DNA from: Candidatus Saccharicenans sp.
GTDB lineage: Bacteria > Acidobacteriota > Aminicenantia > Aminicenantales > Saccharicenantaceae
Assembly (NCBI GenBank): GCA_024653405.1
Contig: JANLGB010000054.1
Span: 1 to 8,496 of the forward strand
Direction of reading: 5' to 3'
Length of the DNA: 8,496 bases
Position numbers and translations under genes: made by a program. A model generated the notes under the pieces. The model worked only from the letters and a program-made list of their open reading frames with translations. It was not told the origin of the DNA and ran no database searches. This document shows positions 7,077 through 8,496 of the stretch, one piece after another (the stretch's first letter is position 1; every line of letters starts with the position of its first letter).

Positions 7077-7083
7077 AGGAGGG
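7077..7083 (+). promoter_or_regulatory. Ribosome binding site of the multiheme cytochrome
   Basis: AGGAGGG is followed by ATGATG at 7086-7091. The AGGAGG core is 3 bases from the first ATG and 6 from the second, so 7089 is the better start. An upstream GTG at 7059 has no such site. Confidence 0.7.
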
Positions 7084-7088
7084 ATATG

Positions 7089-8459
7089 ATGAAAGGTTCC
7101 AACAGCGGGTTGATGATTGTTTTTCCTCTGATGATCGTTTTTTTTCTGGGACTGATAACCTCAGCCAGCCTGCAGAAAGCCGGAGACGAAGCTCTGGGCA
7201 CCAGGAAATACAGCGATTACCAGACTCCCACCTTCTGCGGTCTTCAGTGTCACAACGACATCTATCAGCAATGGAAACAGGCCATGATGTCCCAGGCTTA
7301 CACCCACCACTGGGATGAAATTGAGTACTTCAAGCTGGCTGTTCCCCAGGCTGAGAAAGACCCGGTAGTAGCCGGTGTCAAAGCTGGCTGCAACGGCTGC
7401 CACACACCGCTTGCCTTCCTGGCTGGAGATGTTCCGCCACCGCTGCCGGCCAAGGGAAGTCGAGCCAACGAATCGGTTTCCTGTGAAGTCTGTCACACCG
7501 TTACGGGTTTTGCCGGCGATGTGCCCCATAATTTCAACTGGATTTCTGAGCCGGGCAAGAACAAGTACGGGCCGCGGGAGGGCAAGATTTCCCCAGAACA
7601 CAACATGGTTAAATCTGAGTTTCTGAGCACGGCTGAATTCTGCGGCACCTGCCACAACGAAAAAAGCCCCTACGGTGTCTGGGTAAAATCCACCCACCTG
7701 GAATGGAAAGAAGGCCCTTACGCCAAGCAGGGCGTTAAGTGCCACGATTGCCACATGACCTATGCCCCGGGCAAAAGCGCCTCCATGGGCAATACCTACC
7801 CCGACGTTCGCCAGCATCTTTTCCACGGCGCCCACGACCCGGGAAAAGTCAGGGGCACGGTTGAACTCCGGGTGCATCCTGACCTTAATGAAGCCGCTCC
7901 CGGAGACCGGGTCAAATTTATCATCGTACTCTTCAACCAGAAAACCGGACATAAATTCCCAACTGGTTCTGTGGAAGACCGCATTGTCTGGATGCACGTC
8001 GAAGCAGTTGACGCTAAAGGAAAAGTCTATCACCTTCCGGTTGATAAAAAAGGGTTTGAAGGCGAAGAATACACTATCGCGGCCGACACGCTGGCTTACC
8101 AGGATATGGGTATTGGCCTTGGCGACCCCAACTTCAAAGGCGTTCAGCGCGACGGCATCCCCGTTGGCGACCGTATTTTCCGCATGGCTTACTTTGACCC
8201 CCAGGGACGTATGACCATCCAGCAGTGGAATACCAAGTCCCTGGGTGTCGACTACCGGCTGGGTCCCCGGGAAACCAAAATTGAAACCTGTACCTTCCAG
8301 CTTCCTGATACCTTGCCACCTGGTCCGCTTACTGTCACTGCTATCCTCAATTACCAGAAGCTGGTCAAACCGGTGGCTGATTTCCTGGGCGTGCCGCCAG
8401 ATGAGTCAGAGATAATCGAAGTCAACCGGCATTCCACCGCCATCAAGATAGTCGATTGA
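7089..8459 (+). CDS. Exported multiheme cytochrome c (cytochrome c554-like N-terminal part)
   Basis: A 456-residue protein with a signal peptide or anchor (hydrophobic 8-27) and five cysteine-histidine motifs: CGLQCH (50-55), CNGCH (101-105), CEVCH (132-136), CGTCH (185-189) and CHDCH (218-222). The last four are canonical CXXCH heme c sites; the first is spaced CX3CH. The context after the first motif (NDIYQQWKQAMMSQA) resembles cytochrome c554/multiheme proteins, where CxxCHxxIyxxW is common. Further histidines (H73, H74, H147, H171, H203) could be distal ligands. From about 256 a heme-motif-free, beta-rich domain begins, with TGHKFPTG (286-293), a motif I associate with multiheme cytochromes. 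It presumably carries electrons in the periplasm or at the outer surface; the partner enzyme is not visible. It is divergent from the oxidoreductase operon, and a ribosome binding site 28 bases after its stop implies a following gene in the same operon. Confidence 0.9.
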   Translation: MKGSNSGLMIVFPLMIVFFLGLITSASLQKAGDEALGTRKYSDYQTPTFCGLQCHNDIYQQWKQAMMSQAYTHHWDEIEYFKLAVPQAEKDPVVAGVKAGCNGCHTPLAFLAGDVPPPLPAKGSRANESVSCEVCHTVTGFAGDVPHNFNWISEPGKNKYGPREGKISPEHNMVKSEFLSTAEFCGTCHNEKSPYGVWVKSTHLEWKEGPYAKQGVKCHDCHMTYAPGKSASMGNTYPDVRQHLFHGAHDPGKVRGTVELRVHPDLNEAAPGDRVKFIIVLFNQKTGHKFPTGSVEDRIVWMHVEAVDAKGKVYHLPVDKKGFEGEEYTIAADTLAYQDMGIGLGDPNFKGVQRDGIPVGDRIFRMAYFDPQGRMTIQQWNTKSLGVDYRLGPRETKIETCTFQLPDTLPPGPLTVTAILNYQKLVKPVADFLGVPPDESEIIEVNRHSTAIKIVD

Positions 8460-8487
8460 ACTATTTTATAAATGAACTGATCAGACT

Positions 8488-8495
8488 GGAGGTGG
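8488..8495 (+). promoter_or_regulatory. Ribosome binding site of a gene beyond the window
   Basis: GGAGGTGG is near-perfectly complementary to the 16S rRNA 3' end and begins 28 bases after the cytochrome stop. It predicts a co-transcribed gene starting just past the right edge. Confidence 0.6.
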
Positions 8496-8496
8496 C

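Noticed and set aside
7161..8033. Long minus-strand open frame opposite the cytochrome
   Set aside because: It lies antisense to CXXCH-containing coding sequence and shows no family features of its own.

Overview
The window looks like a chromosomal segment of an uncultivated, probably anaerobic, secretion-rich Gram-negative-type bacterium. The mix of a membrane-anchored 6-bladed beta-propeller protein, a Tat-exported Gfo/Idh/MocA oxidoreductase, a HEAT-repeat protein and a multiheme cytochrome c fits Acidobacteriota or Aminicenantes-like lineages. That placement is inference from gene content; no marker gene is present.

Left part (1-2326, plus strand, AT-rich). A 6-bladed beta-propeller gene (12-1058) is intact in frame except for one internal TAG. 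Its stop overlaps, by ATGA, the start of a 75-residue secreted peptide with eight cysteines (1055-1282). A secreted or anchored protein of unknown family follows (1348-2040). After it lies an undescribed coding remnant (about 2084-2326), protein-like over 80 codons but with one internal TAA and no start codon.

Middle (2420-3077, minus strand). A two-gene module resembling a nucleotidyltransferase toxin-antitoxin pair has its own plausible promoter. The nucleotidyltransferase (2571-3077) carries an internal TAG at codon 58. Its partner, a 52-codon basic protein (2420-2578), overlaps the nucleotidyltransferase stop by 8 bases and is intact.

Right part (3156-8496, more GC-rich). Two minus-strand genes form an operon: a Tat-signal Gfo/Idh/MocA oxidoreductase (5483-6808), followed 14 bases later by a 770-residue HEAT-repeat protein (3156-5468). 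Divergent from them is an exported cytochrome with five heme-type motifs (7089-8459), the first spaced CX3CH. The window ends in a strong ribosome binding site for a further plus-strand gene.

The most notable points are three neighbouring reading frames each interrupted by one nonsense codon with no frameshift, the propeller/cysteine-peptide pair, the small overlapping partner gene, and the unusual CX3CH motif. I found no RNA gene, CRISPR array, insertion sequence or attachment site.
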